In this document: in pieces, positions 11,056-22,665 of the stretch | How positions within the stretch are numbered: the first letter of the stretch is position 1 | Layout: every line of letters begins with the position of its first letter | From: Balaenoptera acutorostrata | Taxonomy: Eukaryota > Chordata > Mammalia > Artiodactyla > Balaenopteridae | Direction of reading: 5' to 3' | Length of the DNA: 64,000 bases | NCBI RefSeq assembly: GCF_949987535.1 | Contig: NC_080074.1 | Span: forward strand, 27,177,268 to 27,241,267 | Program-made: the position numbers and the translations under genes | Notes under the pieces: generated by a model | Seen by the model: the letters and a program-made list of their open reading frames with translations, nothing else | What the model was told of the DNA's origin: nothing | The model's database searches: none

Positions 11056-13084
11056 TGTAACAAGTAGGAGGAAAATTATATTTTTACTTCTGCCCCACAT
11101 CCTATACCAAAATAACATATAAAGTGGTTTCAAATGATCTTCTGCCAGTCAAATGGCTAAGAGATAATAAATAATCAGCCTAGAAACTGTCAGGGAATTT
11201 GGGCCACCACTCAGGCAAGTATAGCCACTGGAATCAGTGGAAGAAGACGGAAGTTTGACCCTCATATCCATTTTCTGGAGATGCATTTATGAGTGCGTGT
11301 GTATGGGTGGGACGGACTGCTAGGGAAGAAAGAAAGAGAAGGCTGAGAAGCAGGGGAAGAGGAAACTTACAGAAGAGGAACACTCTTTCTACCCTTGTTC
11401 TTCGAGCAGCCCCGGTCACACAAGTGAACCTATAGTGCCTTGCATCAGAGAGTAGCGACACCCAGGGCCTGTGGTCACCTGATTATTGCCGTGCAGGGAT
11501 GGAGACCCAGCATGCTGGAACTTCCAGTTTTTGAAGAGAACAGGAAACCTGAATTTTATGTTAGATGCCCTGATTTTTAAAACAATACACTCCTCCCTGC
11601 TTGAGACACACTCTACCAGCTTGAGAACTCAGATCTTAGACTTCAGGATGTCCCGGGATTCATAATCGTAAAGACTTACTGAGGATCCAAAAGGAAATGC
11701 AAGTGTCTGCATCTAAGTTACTGCAACGAACCATAGGCTCTTCTGGCCGTTCCCCAGGAACCGCCTTGGATGTGCAGAAGAATTCCCACTCATATTTTCC
11801 AACCGTCATACATGTATGCACCACTTTACAGTTTTTACCACGTTTGTATACCACTTGTATCATGATTTATTTAATACTTTTCTCTTTATTGGCTCTATAT
11901 TAACTCACTTTTTAAAACTGAGGCCGCCATAGCCTATAATAAAATCATGGATTTGATGTGCTAGACGCAGTATTTCCTAAGTACGTTAAAAATAAACAAC
12001 TAGTAGAATTAATATTGCTCATTCTGCCTACCACTTAAAATCATTCTCTGGTGATACACTTTTCATTATTAGAAAGCACTAACATTCTGAAACAGACTGT
12101 TTCAGACAAGGCTAAGACGGACTGTCGGGGTAGCAGAAAGAGACACGATCCTGCTGGGCCGGAAGGGGAGGAAGAGGAGCCAGAGTAGAGAGGAGAAATT
12201 CGCTTCCACTTGATAAGAAACGTGGGAGCTGGATGTTTCACTGTTAAACGATGTGCTGTGGTTTTATTAAAGAACTCCCCGCCCCTTCCATTGGTTTAGA
12301 AAAAAAATCTCTGCCTATCTCCCATATTTCATTTGCCTGTTATCTCCCTCCAACTAAAAACAATTTGCATGAAAACAATCAGACTCTTTGTTCACAGGAA
12401 TCCTTGGGCTCCTGCTGTTTTCTTGCTCACTCTGGCTGGCGCTTTTTCTGTGGTTTAATCACAAGCCCCTGCTTTGGGTACGAAGCAGCAGGTAGTGGAG
12501 CCAGGCTTCAGACCCGGGGTGCTGGAGGAGGTGGTATTTTCGTTTAGAATGCTTGAGGGCTGAGTCCAGGGGAAGAAACTCCTTGGAAGTGGACCCACAG
12601 GAGGGCTGGGATGAAGTGGCTGTGAGCATCGGGGTTGGGGTGGGGGGACGACTAGATTTTATAAAGTGAATGGTACAAAGAGTGTTCCACTCCAGAGTAT
12701 TAGATGCTGACAAGAAAGAGCCCTTGTTCCCAGCACCTTGCCTCGGGTGCAAATGACAAACAGACTTTCCTCAAGGTTCAGTCCTTGGCACCCTTAGCAG
12801 GTAACGTCAGGAAGCTGCTGGATGCAGCTCCCCTCCTGACACCGGCAGAGAAAGCGTTGTTGTTTTCCTGGAGTGATGATGGCTGCTTCATTCTTCCATC
12901 TTGTTTTAGAAAACTTTAAAAAAAATTTATAAAAGCAGTTCTTCAGGATGGAGACCATGCTTGTGTTCTGCCCATCACTGCGTTGCTAGGGACGTCCAGC
13001 AGGTAACGAGTGCTTAATAATAGTTCAATTAACAAATTTAAATGATTTATTAATTAGTTAACACATCTGGGGGGAAGACGAAGT
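11056..13084. other. unassigned, no gene seen
   Basis: About 2 kb with no exon or RNA gene. The part around 11890-12100 (AGCCTATAATAAAATCATGGA, GTACGTTAAAAATAAACAAC) resembles an old interspersed repeat that I cannot name. The 97-98-codon frames around 12251-12752 overlap antisense and look non-coding. Confidence 0.4.
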
Positions 13085-13340
13085 AGTGCAAAAACGGAAA
13101 TAAAAATTACTAATAATTCCGCCCACAGAGATAGCCTGTTAACATTTTGATAAATTTGCTTCTAGTCTTTTGGCGTACACCATTTTTTTCCACATAAAAT
13201 TGAGATCATGCTTTAGGATGAATTTTATATTCTGCTTTTAAATTCCTGTTATATCATGAGAAATTTCCAGTCTTCAAAAACATCACTTGTAACGACTGCA
13301 TGACCGTCTAACACGTGGGTGTAACGGTTTATTGAACACC
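13085..13340 (+). repeat. probable old L1-type fragment
   Basis: CGGAAATAAAAATTACTAATAATTCCGCCCACAGAGATAGCC, GTTAACATTTTGATAAATTTG and TCATGAGAAATTTCCAGTC follow a common mammalian LINE-like repeat order. Subfamily and strand are uncertain. Confidence 0.35.
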
Positions 13341-13689
13341 TCCCATGTTGCGCGTTCAGGATGCTTTCAAGTTCTCCCTTGGGACTCGGAACAATCAATA
13401 GTCGTTGAATTCACTGTGCTACTTCTAAATGGCTGGCACTGTACCTTCAGAGGCGCAGAGAAGGAGGAAAGCTCCAAGTTCACACTCACAGGTAAGGGGC
13501 ATTAGTGGAGGAACCTGGAAGGGTAGGAATAGTCAGGAAGGGGAGGAGAGTCAGAACTCAGCAGTTCTCAGACTCCAAGGGTGGGGAGAGTGTCGGGAAG
13601 GTGAAAGTAGACGAGGGTCAAAGGGGCAGAGAAGCCCCAGCACCCGTTTGCAAACTGTGCTCTCGGACCGCATCTTCTTCTGGTTCCTG

Positions 13690-13935
13690 TAACGAGGCCC
13701 TGCCCCTCCCACGGCAGGCCCTTTGCACACGCTACCGCCCCGCCACCCCTAACCCGCATCCACTGCCTTATGGGCACTTGTCTCACATCCTGTACTGCCT
13801 TCCCTGACTTGGCTACTTCCCTCTGTTATACACTCTCACAATCGATGCTCTTCTTTGTACATTTTCTAGTCATTTCTGTAATCTTCGGTCACTGCAAGCC
13901 TCGCAGGTAATAAAAATATGTTGAATGAACGAGTG
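13690..13935 (+). repeat. L2 LINE 3' end, decayed
   Basis: CAGGCCCTTTGCACACGCTACC, CTTCCCTGACTTGGC and a tail AGGTAATAAAAATATGTTGAATGAACGA follow L2 order (CAGGGCCTTTGCACTTGCT… to TTGAATGAATGA). Confidence 0.5.
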
Positions 13936-15179
13936 GGTGAAGGGATGGGGCTGAAAGATGGTTCTCTTCTTTGTGAAGATATGACAGATGCGAGCACATA
14001 GAGACATGGATGAAAACACACAAGTAGAGGTTCTCCTGCAGCCACCCCTGTGCCCAAGGAGAAGCATTTTCTTGGCAGGCTTCTGAGTACAGAGCAAGGC
14101 TGGCTTGGCCCACACAGGGCAGGGCCAAGAATGAAACCGCATGAACTTGGCATCAGTAGCTCCGGCACTACTCCTCTGACACAGAGCAACAATGAAAAGG
14201 AAGGAAGGTGGTGGGCACCGCTTCCTGTGCCCCCCAGTTTTCTTACTATCGAGGGAGAAGCAGGGATAGGGTGTCTTTGGAAGGGTCTCCGTGCATAGCA
14301 AGCAGCCAGAGGTAGCTAGGAGGAGAGGAAGGAGGTCTGCTGGCGCTGCAGATGAAATGACTGAGAATTCAGGGACCTGTCTGGTGGCAAGACCGTCAGC
14401 CGTGGAAGAATCCATTTCTGATAGCTCCTTGTTATACATTATTCATGAAAACAGGAAGACAGAGCCGATAATATCAGAATGATGCCGCTGTCCAGCAGAT
14501 CTAATGACTGTAGCTTGAGGGCATTTTAACTAGCATGGAAAAAAATGATTTTTGCCAATTTGAGGTCTGGGAAGCTTAGAAAGCTCACGCAAAGTTGAAG
14601 AACTGGTGTGAGTTTTGTAATATTTGGAAAAAGGCGTGGCCTTCTACCAGCGTCATCCGTTTCTTTGCGGTGACTGCCCCCACCCCCCGGCAATTTCTTT
14701 GTTTCTAACAGAGAAATTAATGCTGCTGTAGTTAAATAGCCCTAGGTTTTCAAATCAGTTTCTATTTTCATATCTGTCAGTCAAAAGGCAGGGACAAGCA
14801 CTAGGAATTTGTGGAGGGCTTCGCCAGATTTCAACATAAATTATTAGTTTCTAATCTTTTCCAGCCTCAGGGGCGAGGGCTTTTTAAACAGTGAGAGTAT
14901 TCTGCTATTGCTGAAATCTGATTTCTCCTCCCATTTTTGATTCATTACAACTGCAAGATTCATTCCATCCTAAACCCCCCTCCAACTTGCTGTCAAATAA
15001 GCCAGGAGGTTAGTTTGTTGTAAGAGGAGAGAGAAAATGGGAGGGCAGGTCATTTCAGTCTTCCCGGGGGTGGTGGTGCGGCGAGGGAGAAGGCGGCTCA
15101 CTGCGCTTCTTGATTTGCCTGTTAATTTCTGTCCTTTGTGTAGAATGTTCTGGCTTCTTGAACATCGGTTGATGCGTTT
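13936..15179. other. unassigned; possible conserved non-coding stretch
   Basis: No repeat or exon recognised. The 189-codon minus frame at 13870-14439 partly overlaps the L2 and has no domain or coding bias. The part at 14700-14900 (TTAATGCTGCTGTAGTTAAAT, CTGTCAGTCAAAAGG, CATAAATTATTAGTTTCTAA) is repeat-free and homeobox-site-like, so it is a candidate conserved element. This is inference. Confidence 0.3.
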
Positions 15180-15420
15180 AATTACATTCATTCATTTATC
15201 CCGCAAACAGTTATTGAGGGTGGACGAACTGTCACGTGTACTTGCAAACTATTTGCAAACTAAAAAATGAACCAAGCTTTGGTGCCGGTCCCCACGCAGC
15301 TTATCATCTCTGCAGGCAGATGGACGTGTGATCAAACTGCTGCATAGAACAGTGTGTCTCCAGGTGTGCTGGGAGAGGAAATGATTGTGAAAGGTCTTCA
15401 GATGATCAGGTTTTATTTCA
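15180..15420 (-). repeat. L2 LINE 3' end (reverse)
   Basis: ATTACATTCATTCATTTATCCCGCAAACAGTTATTGAGGG is the reverse complement of the L2 tail. A decayed body follows through GCAGCTTATCATCTCTGCAGG and GATCAAACTGCTGC. Confidence 0.5.
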
Positions 15421-15501
15421 ATAATTATGTATTTTATTTTCTTGTGTATTATATAACATAACTAGCCTTTCCAACCTGCAATTTCATAGACACTTGCTCA
15501 G

Positions 15502-15934
15502 GAGGCTGGTGAATTTTTTTTTTTCACTTTTATTTATTTTTTTAAACATCTTTATTGGAGTATAATTGCTTTACAATGGTGTGTTAGTTTCTGCTGTATA
15601 ACAAAGTGAGTCAGCGATATGTATGCATATATCCCCATATCCCCTCCCTCTTGTGTCTCCCTCCCACTCTCCCTATCCCACCCCTCTAGGTGGTCACAAA
15701 GCACCGAGCTGATCTCCCTGTGCTATGCAGCTGCTTCCCACTAGCTATCTATTTTACATTTGGTAGTGTATATAAGTCCATGCCACTCTCTCACTTCGTC
15801 CCAGCTTACCCTTCCCCATCCCCGTGTCCTCAAGTCCATTCTCTACGTCTGCGTCTTTATTCCTGTCCTGTCCCTAGGTTCTTCAGAACCACTTTTTTTT
15901 TTTAGACTCCATATATATGTGTTGAGGCTGGTGA
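15502..15934 (-). mobile_element. 5'-truncated L1 3' end with target duplication
   Basis: The insert at 15513-15923 starts with a T-run (reverse poly-A) and TCTTTATTGGAGTATAATTGCTTTACAATGGTG, typical of cetartiodactyl L1 3' UTR in reverse. It then runs through GGTGGTCACAAAGCACCGAG and GACTCCATATATATGTGT. The duplication GAGGCTGGTGA is exact at 15502-15512 and 15924-15934. Frames inside it are untranslated-region translations, not genes. Confidence 0.93.
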
Positions 15935-15999
15935 GTTTGATTTAAAGAAAATATTAATGATAGACCAAGTGGTATGAGGAGATGGCAAAATCACAAAGT

Positions 16000-16001
<2 letters not shown>

Positions 16002-16034
<33 letters not shown>

Positions 16035-16042
16035 AATAACAA
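16002..16042 (+). repeat. (GAT)n microsatellite
   Basis: Thirteen or so uninterrupted GAT units, grading into ATA/AAC units up to about 16048. Confidence 0.95.
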
Positions 16043-16584
16043 TAATACCCAATACTTAAAAGTGCTTAGTATGGGCCAGGTACTTTTGGTGTTTCACAGT
16101 TTTTTTTTTTTTTTGGTATAATCTCCTCTACTGATTCTTGGAGAAACACTGCAGTAGTTTGAATGAATGAATGAAATTGAATGCACCAATGGATATTCAA
16201 GAAGACAGAACATTCTACAGGAAGGACAGAAAAATAACAGGCTCCCCCTCTCACTGGCTGCTCTCTTTCCTGCTCCCCACAAGGGGTGAGACAGCCTAGC
16301 ACTCTCCCTGCGGCCGTCTGGATGTCACGCTGCAGACCCACTCTCCCCACAGCCAGGTCCCAGGACTGGATGGGTGGGTGCGCAGCTGGGGTGGGATGGG
16401 GAGGGTGGATGCCGGAAGTCCAGTTTCAGCCTGGGTACTATCTTATTCAGCAATCAAGCTGTATTGATAACAAGCCAGTTGCTACATTTCAATCTCCACC
16501 TGGTTCCTGGTCTGGTTTGGTTAAGAATCTGGAAGGGAGGAGGCATGTGATTAATTCACAATAACAATCATTCACCTTCATCAG

Positions 16585-16705
16585 AACCTCATGCATCTCT
16601 ATCATCCTCATCTGAATAGGGAAACAGGCTCAAAGAGCTCAGAGAATTGGCTGGAGGTCACAGCTAGTGAATGGCGAAAGCCAGGATTCAAACTGATGTC
16701 TTCTC
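16585..16705 (-). repeat. MIR SINE (reverse)
   Basis: ATAGGGAAACAGGCTCAAAGAGCTCAGAGAATTGGCTGGAGGTCACAGCTAGTGAATGGCGAAAGCCAGGATTCAAACTGATG is the reverse of the MIR core and tRNA-like part. Confidence 0.55.
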
Positions 16706-16812
16706 TCACCTCTTTAAAAAAGTTCCTGTTTCAGGTAGCTACGCTGGTCTTCTTCAGAAATCTCTAACATGCTAGTATAACTGTTAGAAATCACAAAGTT
16801 TAAAGAAATATT

Positions 16813-17178
16813 CTCTCTGCATAATTTTAAAAAAATTTTTGGCTGCGTTGGGTCTTCGTTGCTGTCTGCGGGCTTTCTCTAGTTGCAGCGAGCAGGGGCT
16901 ACTCTTTGTTGTGGTGCGCAGGCTTCTCACTGCGGTGGCTTCTCTTGTTGCGGAGCATGGGCTCTAGGCGCACGGGCTTCAGTAGTTGCAGCACACGGGC
17001 TTCAGTAGTTGTGGCTTGCGGGCTCTAGAGCACAGGCTCAGTAGTTGTGGCACACGGGCTTAGTTGCTCCGTGGCGTGTGGGATCTTCCCGGACCAGGGC
17101 ACGAATCCGTGTCCCCTGCATTGGCAGGCGGATTCTTAACCACTGTGCCACCAGGGAAGTCCCTCTCTGCGTAATTTT
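16813..17178 (-). mobile_element. CHR SINE (long form), reverse
   Basis: The insert at 16829-17162 reads as a reverse CHR SINE, ending in CCACTGTGCCACCAGGGAAG. The duplication CTCTCTGC[A/G]TAATTTT flanks it at 16813-16828 and 17163-17178. It is about 50 bp longer than the short form because the middle holds three near-repeats of a GTAGTTGTGGC…GGGCT module. It is also more diverged (B-box decayed to CACGAATCCGTG), so it is probably older than the short copies. Confidence 0.92.
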
Positions 17179-18259
17179 TGATATACAAAATGAAATAATC
17201 ATATGAATGATTAAATTATGACAGATGAGTAGCTGCCTATTTGGATAGACTTAAACATTTCATTGAACTCAGTATTAACACTGGCCAATTTTTCCCCTTC
17301 ATTCTTCTCTGAATTCCAATGAATTTTTCATCAGCTTATTAATTATCACAAATCTTGAATTGTGCTTTGTAATTAAGGTCTATGTGTTCCTCCAGATCTT
17401 ATATTTGAGTTAAATGTTCATTTTTCAAAGAGAAAAATTAGGAATTTGATGACTGCCTTCCTTCCTGGCAATAGAACATACATGCTGCCTGTCAAAAAAA
17501 GATTGAGTGCCTGAGTTTTTAAGATAGGGAGTGATAGATTATTCAGCATGAAATTGCAGACTCGTTTGCCCAATATCATAATCAACTGCTGACAGCAGTG
17601 TTTTCCCCCCCCGGAAACCCATTTGTGAAATGCATGTGGTAGTCTAGCCACTGAACCTTAACTCGAATGCCATGGCTTGTCATTAGTCTTTGTAACTTTT
17701 CTTTAGTCCATGTCTTGGTTTGCTTTGTAATAATTTCAGAGTCACCAAAAGAAGTGAAGTTATGTAGTATGGGTACATTTCCCCATAGTATTATTACTAT
17801 TGATAATAATAATAGTTCTCACCGCATGCTCTTGGGAAACAATTCTCCATGGATCTCTTGTATTTCTGCATATCTCCTAAGCAGGGGCACTGACTCCCTT
17901 TGTTCTGACCTATCTTTTCAAAGATATTTGTTAGTGAACAGCCTTGGGAGATAGAGATCGTGTCTCCTTCTGGAGCAAAGGGCAGGCATGGTTCCTGCCT
18001 GTTATAAAATATCTGGGTTCCCTAAGCCCAGGGCTCCACTCCTGTAATGCATCTCACTGTATGTGCAGTTACCGTCTTTGCATTCCTCTGTGGGAATCAA
18101 AGTCAGGGAACTGGCACAAGGGCTGATGCTCTGTCTATTGCTATTGTTGTTAAGTAATAAAGTCCTTCATTCTTCGCCTCTGACCAGGAGTCTTGTGTCA
18201 TCAGTCAGCATTTACGAAAGCGTAGCAGGCTAATTTGTTAGCTTACGAGTAGGGTAAAT
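17179..18259. other. unassigned, no gene seen
   Basis: About 1.1 kb with no recognised repeat or exon. AT-rich at the left, with a short (AAT)n run near 17805-17815. Confidence 0.45.
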
Positions 18260-18480
18260 CCTCACAGCTTTCATAGTTCTTGGCATATACCAGGAACTGT
18301 TTTAAAAAAATCAGTATACAAATATTTATATATAACATATATTTGTTAACATCCTTATGAGGTAGGTATTACTAGTATCCTCATTTTACAGATGAGGAAG
18401 CTGAGACCCAGAGACATTATCCAGGTAGGCAGTGGATCTAGTGTTTGAACAAGGCAGGGGTTCTCGTATCTGTTCTCTGC
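18260..18480 (-). repeat. MIR SINE (reverse)
   Basis: AACATCCTTATGAGGTAGGTATTACTAGTATCCTCATTTTACAGATGAGGAAGCTGAGACCCAGAG is the diagnostic reverse MIR 3' half. The left edge includes CATATACCAGGAACTGTTTT. Confidence 0.65.
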
Positions 18481-18997
18481 TTCCTTGCTCTCCTCTCTTG
18501 AGTGGGGCACCCCAGGGCTTGCCTTAGCTACTGAATCTCACTCTGAAAATGAAGTGCTGCTTGGTACCTGTCCAAGTCTGGATGTTGGTGTTCATGCTAC
18601 TCCTTCTAAAAAATTCCAGGGAGTTTCTGTGTATTCAATGCACGAACATCTATAGAGCACCAGCGTGTGCCGTTCCAGGATTCCCAGGAGAAGAGAAAAG
18701 AAACCCCTCTGGCTGCTGCCTGTGGTGTCGTCCATGCCTTTTGTACCCAGGGTGCTGGGTGTGGGGATTCAGCCAGGCTGGGGATGGGGGTGAGGACCCT
18801 CGTTCCCTCTCGTAGTTTCCACCAGACAATGCACTTAGGATGTCCTGCCCGAAGGCCATTTCCCTCCCTCTGCCCTGGTCCACTCTTCACAGGGCAGCTG
18901 CTCCTTACCTTCTGCTTTCCAACAATACAGTAAATTATTATTACTAATAATAGTAAAACTATTATTATTATTAATAGTAAAAAAAAAACAATGATAA

Positions 18998-19295
18998 CAC
19001 TGTCATTCAACAAATACATGTCATGTGCTTACTTTGTGGCTGGTACCATGATGGGCACTTGGGAAATACAGTGAACTAAACGAAATCCTGGCCCTCTGGG
19101 AGCTGACTCAGCTGAGGGGACAGTAAGCAAATAGACAAATATAAAATAATATCAGGTGTGGATAAGTTTGAGGAAGAAAAGCAAAGTAAAGTGAGGGCAC
19201 AGAGAGTGATAGCAGGGGGGGCTATTTAAATAGCAGTGGAGGGGCCCTCTGAAGAGGTGACATTCGAGCCAAGACCTTAGAGAAGGGATCACTCC
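18998..19295 (-). repeat. L2 LINE 3' end (reverse), copy 1
   Basis: TCATTCAACAAATACATGTCATGTGCTTACTTTGTGGCTGG is the reversed L2 tail. The body continues through CCTGGCCCTCTGGGAGCTGAC, GGCTATTTAAATAGCAG and GAAGAGGTGACATTCGAGCCAAGACC. Confidence 0.6.
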
Positions 19296-19800
19296 TTCCT
19301 GCCCGACAGATATTTGCTGAGTGCCAACTAGATGCTGGGCACTGCTGTAGGCTCTGGGGATACTGCAGTGAACAGAAGATGTGCGTCCTGTTGAGGAGAG
19401 ACGGATGAAAAAAACCTGGAGCATGGTGACGGTGGAAAGCGCTCTGGTGCAAAATATAGCAGGGAAGGGGGAGGAGGGGCATGGACAAGGGTGTTTCGAG
19501 CCGAAACTGGGGAGATCAAGGAAGGTCTCGCTGAGAAGGTGACCTCTGAGCGAAGTCCTGAAGCAGGGGAGGGAGTGAACCAGGGGGACGACTGGGACAA
19601 GAGTGTTGTAGGGAGAAGGGACGGTGAGGGCAAAGGCTCTGACGTGCTTGGTGAACGGTACCCAGACCCACGTGGCTGGAGCAGAGAGAACTGACCAGAG
19701 ACAGTAGGATCCGGTCAGAGTTAAGGACACTGGCTTTCACTCTGTGTGGGATGGGAAGCGATCAGAGGGTCCTGAACAGACGGCCATTCTCTGACTTATG
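19296..19800 (-). repeat. L2 LINE 3' end (reverse), copy 2
   Basis: A second reversed L2 begins directly after copy 1 (ATATTTGCTGAGTGCCAACTAGATGCTGGGCACTG). It extends further into the body: GGTCTCGCTGAGAAGGTGACC, CGTGGCTGGAGCAGAG and GGGAAGCGATCAGAGGG. The 192-codon minus frame over this region is an L2 translation without a start-to-stop protein. Confidence 0.6.
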
Positions 19801-20062
19801 AAATGACAACAGTTAGAATCCTCAGGACAGCTGCCGTTTATTAGCACTGCTATGCCAGTCACCACGGGTGCCAGCAGGGAACCCTTGCAGCAACGCTCCA
19901 AGGTAAGTGGTACCCTTGTTCCCACAGTACAGTTGAGCTACTCGAGGCAAAGCATAATCGAGGCACTTTCCCCCAAATCGCACAATTACTCCCCACAGGA
20001 TCCTTTTTCTCTTAGCCCAGCTGGGCCCTCGACACAGCCCAGCGATCCTTGGGCCTGAGGAT

Positions 20063-20110
20063 CATCTTTTCCACGTCTCGTGGAAAAGGCCCTCATCTTT
20101 TCCACGTCTC
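20063..20110 (+). repeat. 17-bp direct repeat plus perfect hairpin
   Basis: CATCTTTTCCACGTCTC occurs at 20063-20079 and again at 20094-20110 (period 31). Between the copies CTTTTCCACG (20066-20075) and CGTGGAAAAG (20079-20088) form a perfect 10-bp stem with a 3-nt TCT loop. Confidence 0.9.
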
Positions 20111-20599
20111 ATTCTCCAAAGAGTCAAGGATGTCTCCACCTCACTCCTCTTTCTGCCTCGTGAGCCCCACTCTTATAAATGTATCTGCATCCTCGACCTT
20201 GGCATCTAGGCACCCCTTCTTTCTTCGAGAACCTCCCCTGCCCTCTTCCCTGCACAGTCCGCATCTGGCAGGCACAGGCCCAGTTGCAGCCACGTATGTG
20301 GGTTCTGTCTCGGGTTCACAGCATGGAATGTGAGGGGAAGGGCTGCGAGCCCTCTAGGTCCTATCCTCTCCTTTTCTTCACAGCCACGTTTCTGCAGCAC
20401 AGTACCCACTGCCTTGCTTCCCATGGGTCTGGCCTCCTCCCTCCTCACCCCACTGAGGTGGGCCTCACTGATCCTGCCCTTGAGCTGCTAGTAGCTGGGG
20501 CTCAGGGACGCATTCACACGTTCTCCATCTGGACTGCTCCAAGGTGGGGACACTGGGGACAGCCACCTTCTCGGACCCCTCCCCACGTAGCACCCAGTC

Positions 20600-21072
20600 A
20601 GCCTTTCTGATGGCCCTCTCTAGGGATCCTAGACCCCTGCCCCCAACACTGGTACATTGTAAGGTCTATTCTTGACCATCTTCTCATTCTGTGGGCATCA
20701 GCCCATGGTTCTTGTACTCATGGACATTCCAAATTGTATTTCCAGTGCCATCTTATCGCCTCCATTTTAGACTCTCCAACTGTCTACTTGACTTTCCACC
20801 TGCATGTCCCACGGATGCCTGGACTCTTGTGACACCATGTGAGTCAACATAACTGCCTCCACATACCTTCTCATAATGTTTGCAGCCCATCCTCTTCCCT
20901 CCCTCTTTCTCGCCATCCCTTCCGATCCGTTTCCCAGTCCCGTAGATTCTACCCACCTCAAAGTCTGCCGCCCCCCCTTCCCATTCTCACCGCCAATGCC
21001 CTGGCTGCTTCCTTCTGTCACTCACTCTCCCCTAGATTATTACAATGGCCTAGTTACAAGTCTTCTTATCTC
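20600..21072 (+). repeat. L2 LINE, decayed
   Basis: GACTCTCCAACTGTCTACTTGACTTTCCACCTGCATGTCCC and TCTCCCCTAGATTATTACAATGGCCTAGTTACAAGTC follow the L2 ORF2-end order in sense. It is interrupted at its right side by the MER5-type element. Confidence 0.5.
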
Positions 21073-21074
21073 TT

Positions 21075-21245
21075 GCTCAGTGATTCTCAGAAAGATCACC
21101 TGGGATGCTTCTTGAAAGTGCAGATTCTCAGTCCCCAGCCCCAGAGAGTCTAGTTCAGCCTGGACTCATGGTAGGATTCAGGCGTCTGCATTTTTAATAA
21201 GCCCCCCCAGGTGATCGCAATAAGGGTGTCCCCAACGACTCTGTA
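21075..21245. mobile_element. MER5-type hAT-Charlie MITE
   Basis: Both ends carry the diagnostic phrase in opposite orientation: AGAAAGATCACCTGGGATGCTTCTTGAAAG on the left and AATAAGCCCCCCCAGGTGATCGCAATA on the right, around CCCCAGCCCCAGAGAGTC. Size (~170 bp) and layout fit MER5-group non-autonomous elements. Confidence 0.65.
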
Positions 21246-21309
21246 AGAAACGGCATCACTTAGCCTCTTCTTGTTCTCATCCGTTCTCCACATGATTAAT
21301 TACTGCCTA

Positions 21310-21490
21310 TTACTACCCAACATTTCTTAAACACTCACCATTTCTGAAGACTGTGTTGAATCCTCCATGTGCATTTGTCCCACTAAACAACTCTTTATTT
21401 TAACTACTGTCATTAGCCCCATTTTACCTTTAAGAAGACTGAGGCACGGAGAGCTAAGTTAACTAGCCCGAGGGCACAGTCTCTCTGTCA
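21310..21490 (-). repeat. MIR SINE (reverse)
   Basis: ATTAGCCCCATTTTACCTTTAAGAAGACTGAGGCACGGAGAGCTAAGTTAACTAGCCCGAGGGCACAG is the reversed MIR core; the tRNA-like end is missing or decayed. Confidence 0.55.
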
Positions 21491-21634
21491 CAAAGCCAGG
21501 TTCTTGATATTACATTTTACCATCTCCTTTGCTCCCCACGGTCCGGCTGTACCGAATGACTTCAGTTCTCCAAATGCACCTTGCTGCTCTATGCCTCCGA
21601 GCCTTTGTCCAGGCAATCTCTCTCTTTTAAATGA

Positions 21635-22198
21635 CCATCTGTATTCATTTTCTATGGCTGTGTAACAAATTACCACAAAGTCAGCAGCTGGGCACAGCGT
21701 GGCTGGTTCTCTGTTCAGGTTCCCACAAAGCTACAGTCAAGGTGTTGGACGGGGCTGTGTTCTCACATGGAGCTCAGGGTTCTTTTCCAAGCTCACTGGT
21801 TGTTGGCAGAATTTAATTTCTCCTCTTTCCTTGCTGGCTGTCAGCCAGGGGTTGCTCTCAGCTCCTAAAGGCTGCCCAGTTTCCTTGCCACTGGCCCCCT
21901 TCATCTCTAGAGCTAGCAAAGCAGAATCTTGTCCATGATAAATCCTTTCCGTGCTTCAAATCTCTTTTGCCAGGAAAAGCCTAATTGCTTTTCAAGGCTC
22001 ACCTGATTAGGTCAGGTCCACCAAGGATAATTTCCAGATTTTAAGATCAGCTGATTTGGGACCTTAATTGCATCTGCAAAAATCTCTTACCACTGCACCT
22101 AAATTAGTATTTGATTGAATAACTGGGGGAATGTGGGGGGGGGCAGGAGGAGCTGAGAACTTTGGGGGCCATCTTAGAATTCTGCCTACCATACCATC
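21635..22198 (-). mobile_element. solitary MaLR/ERVL-type LTR (reverse)
   Basis: A ~554-bp insert begins TGTATTCATTTTCTATGGCTGTGTAACAAATTACCACAAAG and ends …GGCCATCTTAGAATTCTGCCTACCATA. Both ends are typical of reversed MLT1-like or ERVL LTRs. A 5-bp duplication CCATC sits at 21635-21639 and 22194-22198. No internal viral genes are next to it, so it is a solo LTR. Subfamily from memory only. Confidence 0.65.
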
Positions 22199-22199
22199 T

Positions 22200-22430
22200 A
22201 ATCTTCAAAATTTAGCTCAAGGATTTCTGCCTTCCTCAATGCCTCTAGGCAGTTAGGTCCACCTCTGATTCCCCCACAACATCCAACACACTTAAAATGT
22301 GTCCACTGTTTTAACCTCTCCATTTCCCCCCAGCTGGGCTTTGAGTTTCTTGAGGGCAGGAACTAAGCCCTGGCCATCTTTGTATCCCCAGCATCTACAA
22401 CAGCATCGAGCTCAATACATGTTGTGTTTG
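22200..22430 (+). repeat. L2 LINE 3' end
   Basis: GGGCTTTGAGTTTCTTGAGGGCAGGAACTAAGCCCTGGCCATCTTTGTATCCCCAGCATCTACAACAGC is a clear L2 3' end, lying directly against the LTR duplication. Confidence 0.7.
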
Positions 22431-22651
22431 CTGCCTGACAGTGAGCCAGGTGCCCAAGCCAGGTCTCCAGGTAAAAAGAGCATTTTAATTAGAGTTGCCT
22501 AAGTTGCACGAAAAGCGCTGTTGATGGGGGCCAGAAAACAGGAAACATCAATGGTACCCGGTGCTCCCAAGGCTTTTAGCGATGTGTGGGCAAGTGCCGC
22601 CTCGGAAACCCCGTGGAGAACCAGCCCCGCTGGGTTGGTGAGGCGGATGTG

Positions 22652-22665
22652 CCACTAGGTGTCGC
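22652..22665 (+). promoter_or_regulatory. CTCF-like motif
   Basis: CCACTAGGTGTCGC matches the CTCF core pattern CCASYAGRKGGCRS at 13 of 14 positions (T for G at position 8 of the right half). It lies 250 bp left of the CpG-rich island, in non-repeat sequence. Sequence match only; occupancy unknown. Confidence 0.45.

Noticed and set aside
13870..14439. 189-codon minus-strand frame
   Set aside because: No domain or coding bias, partly over an L2 relic, and overlapped by other long frames in the other frames of this interval; consistent with chance.
19152..19730. 192-codon minus-strand frame
   Set aside because: It is the sense reading of the reverse-inserted L2 3' region, normally low in stops because of its pyrimidine-rich sequence.
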